From NCBI GenBank assembly GCA_902362975.1, contig CABIYO010000010.1, positions 3,570 to 67,569 on the forward strand: a stretch of DNA of 64,000 bases, written 5' to 3'. Positions 63,979 to 64,000 of this stretch are shown here, piece by piece. The notes under the pieces were generated by a model that saw only the letters and a program-made list of their open reading frames with translations, was not told the origin of the DNA and ran no database searches. The stretch is from Caryophanales bacterium (lineage in GTDB: Bacteria > Bacillota > Bacilli > Exiguobacteriales > Exiguobacteriaceae). The stretch's first letter is position 1. Every line of letters starts with the position of its first letter. The position numbers and the translations under genes were made by a program.

Positions 63979-64000
63979 ATGGCGAGAAGTCGGCATACGA
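63979..64000 (+). CDS. Start of an unidentified frame, possibly an IS transposase (truncated by window)
   Basis: ATG 63979 opens MARSRHT before the window ends. GGGGAG in the 3' arm of the preceding hairpin stands nine bases before it. FlgB, which follows codY in B. subtilis, does not begin like this. A hairpin over the ribosome site fits an IS200/IS605-type tnpA, but seven residues cannot prove it. Confidence 0.3.

Overview
This window is 64 kb of a bacterial chromosome that is almost entirely coding, mostly on the + strand. The gene order follows the Bacillus subtilis chromosome from ylyB/pyrR to codY. Protein sequences, TTG/GTG starts with strong AGGAGG-type ribosome sites, SigA-like promoters, PyrR attenuators, a TPP riboswitch, FapR, CcpA and CodY all point to Bacillales. 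Base composition near 50% GC, and the absence of the sporulation gene (spoVM) and of remA and khpA at their usual places, fit a non-sporulating relative such as Exiguobacterium. The genus is inferred from memory, not from a search.

Layout. 1-792: 3' end of a RluD-type pseudouridine synthase. 789-12415: complete pyrimidine operon pyrR-pyrP-pyrB-pyrC-carA-carB-pyrK-pyrD-pyrF-pyrE with three PyrR-binding loops. The first and third control terminators; the second lies on the pyrP ribosome site. 12481-14246: two envelope genes not usual here. 14247-14895: a gene-free block with nested inverted repeats and two copies of a structured repeat. 14896-16587 (-): rqcH. 16744-28614: gmk, rpoZ, coaBC, priA, a fused def-fmt gene, rsmB, rlmN, prpC, prkC, rsgA. 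28618-30627: rpe, then thiT-thiN behind a TPP riboswitch. 30684-30872 (-): rpmB. 31125-36832: asp23-like gene, fakA, sdaAB, sdaAA, recG. 36918-41283: fapR-plsX-fabD-fabG-acpP-rnc. 41320-41514 (-): a DUF1128 protein. 41629-47980: smc-ftsY-ylxM-ffh. 48063-53494: rpsP, rimM, trmD, rplS, lepB, rbgA, rnhB and a pair of flagellar-export-like genes. 53615-60022: sucCD, dprA, topA, trmFO. 60207-63831: xerC-hslV-hslU-codY behind a CodY box. 63917-64000: a long hairpin and the first codons of a new frame, possibly the left end of an insertion sequence.

The genes work together as follows. The pyr operon makes UMP from bicarbonate, glutamine and aspartate under feedback by PyrR. The gmk-rpoZ block joins nucleotide supply to transcription, CoA synthesis, replication restart, N-terminal formyl-methionine handling, rRNA modification and the Ser/Thr phosphatase/kinase pair. 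FakA, FapR, PlsX, FabD, FabG and ACP form a fatty-acid/phospholipid module. SMC, FtsY, YlxM and Ffh link chromosome organisation with SRP targeting. The last operon ends in the nutrient sensor CodY, whose predicted binding site precedes its own operon.

The most striking observation is the in-frame fusion of peptide deformylase with methionyl-tRNA formyltransferase, two enzymes with opposing formyl chemistry. Next are the PyrR loop on the pyrP Shine-Dalgarno and the covarying repeat element near 14.3-14.9 kb. No rRNA, tRNA or CRISPR array was seen.
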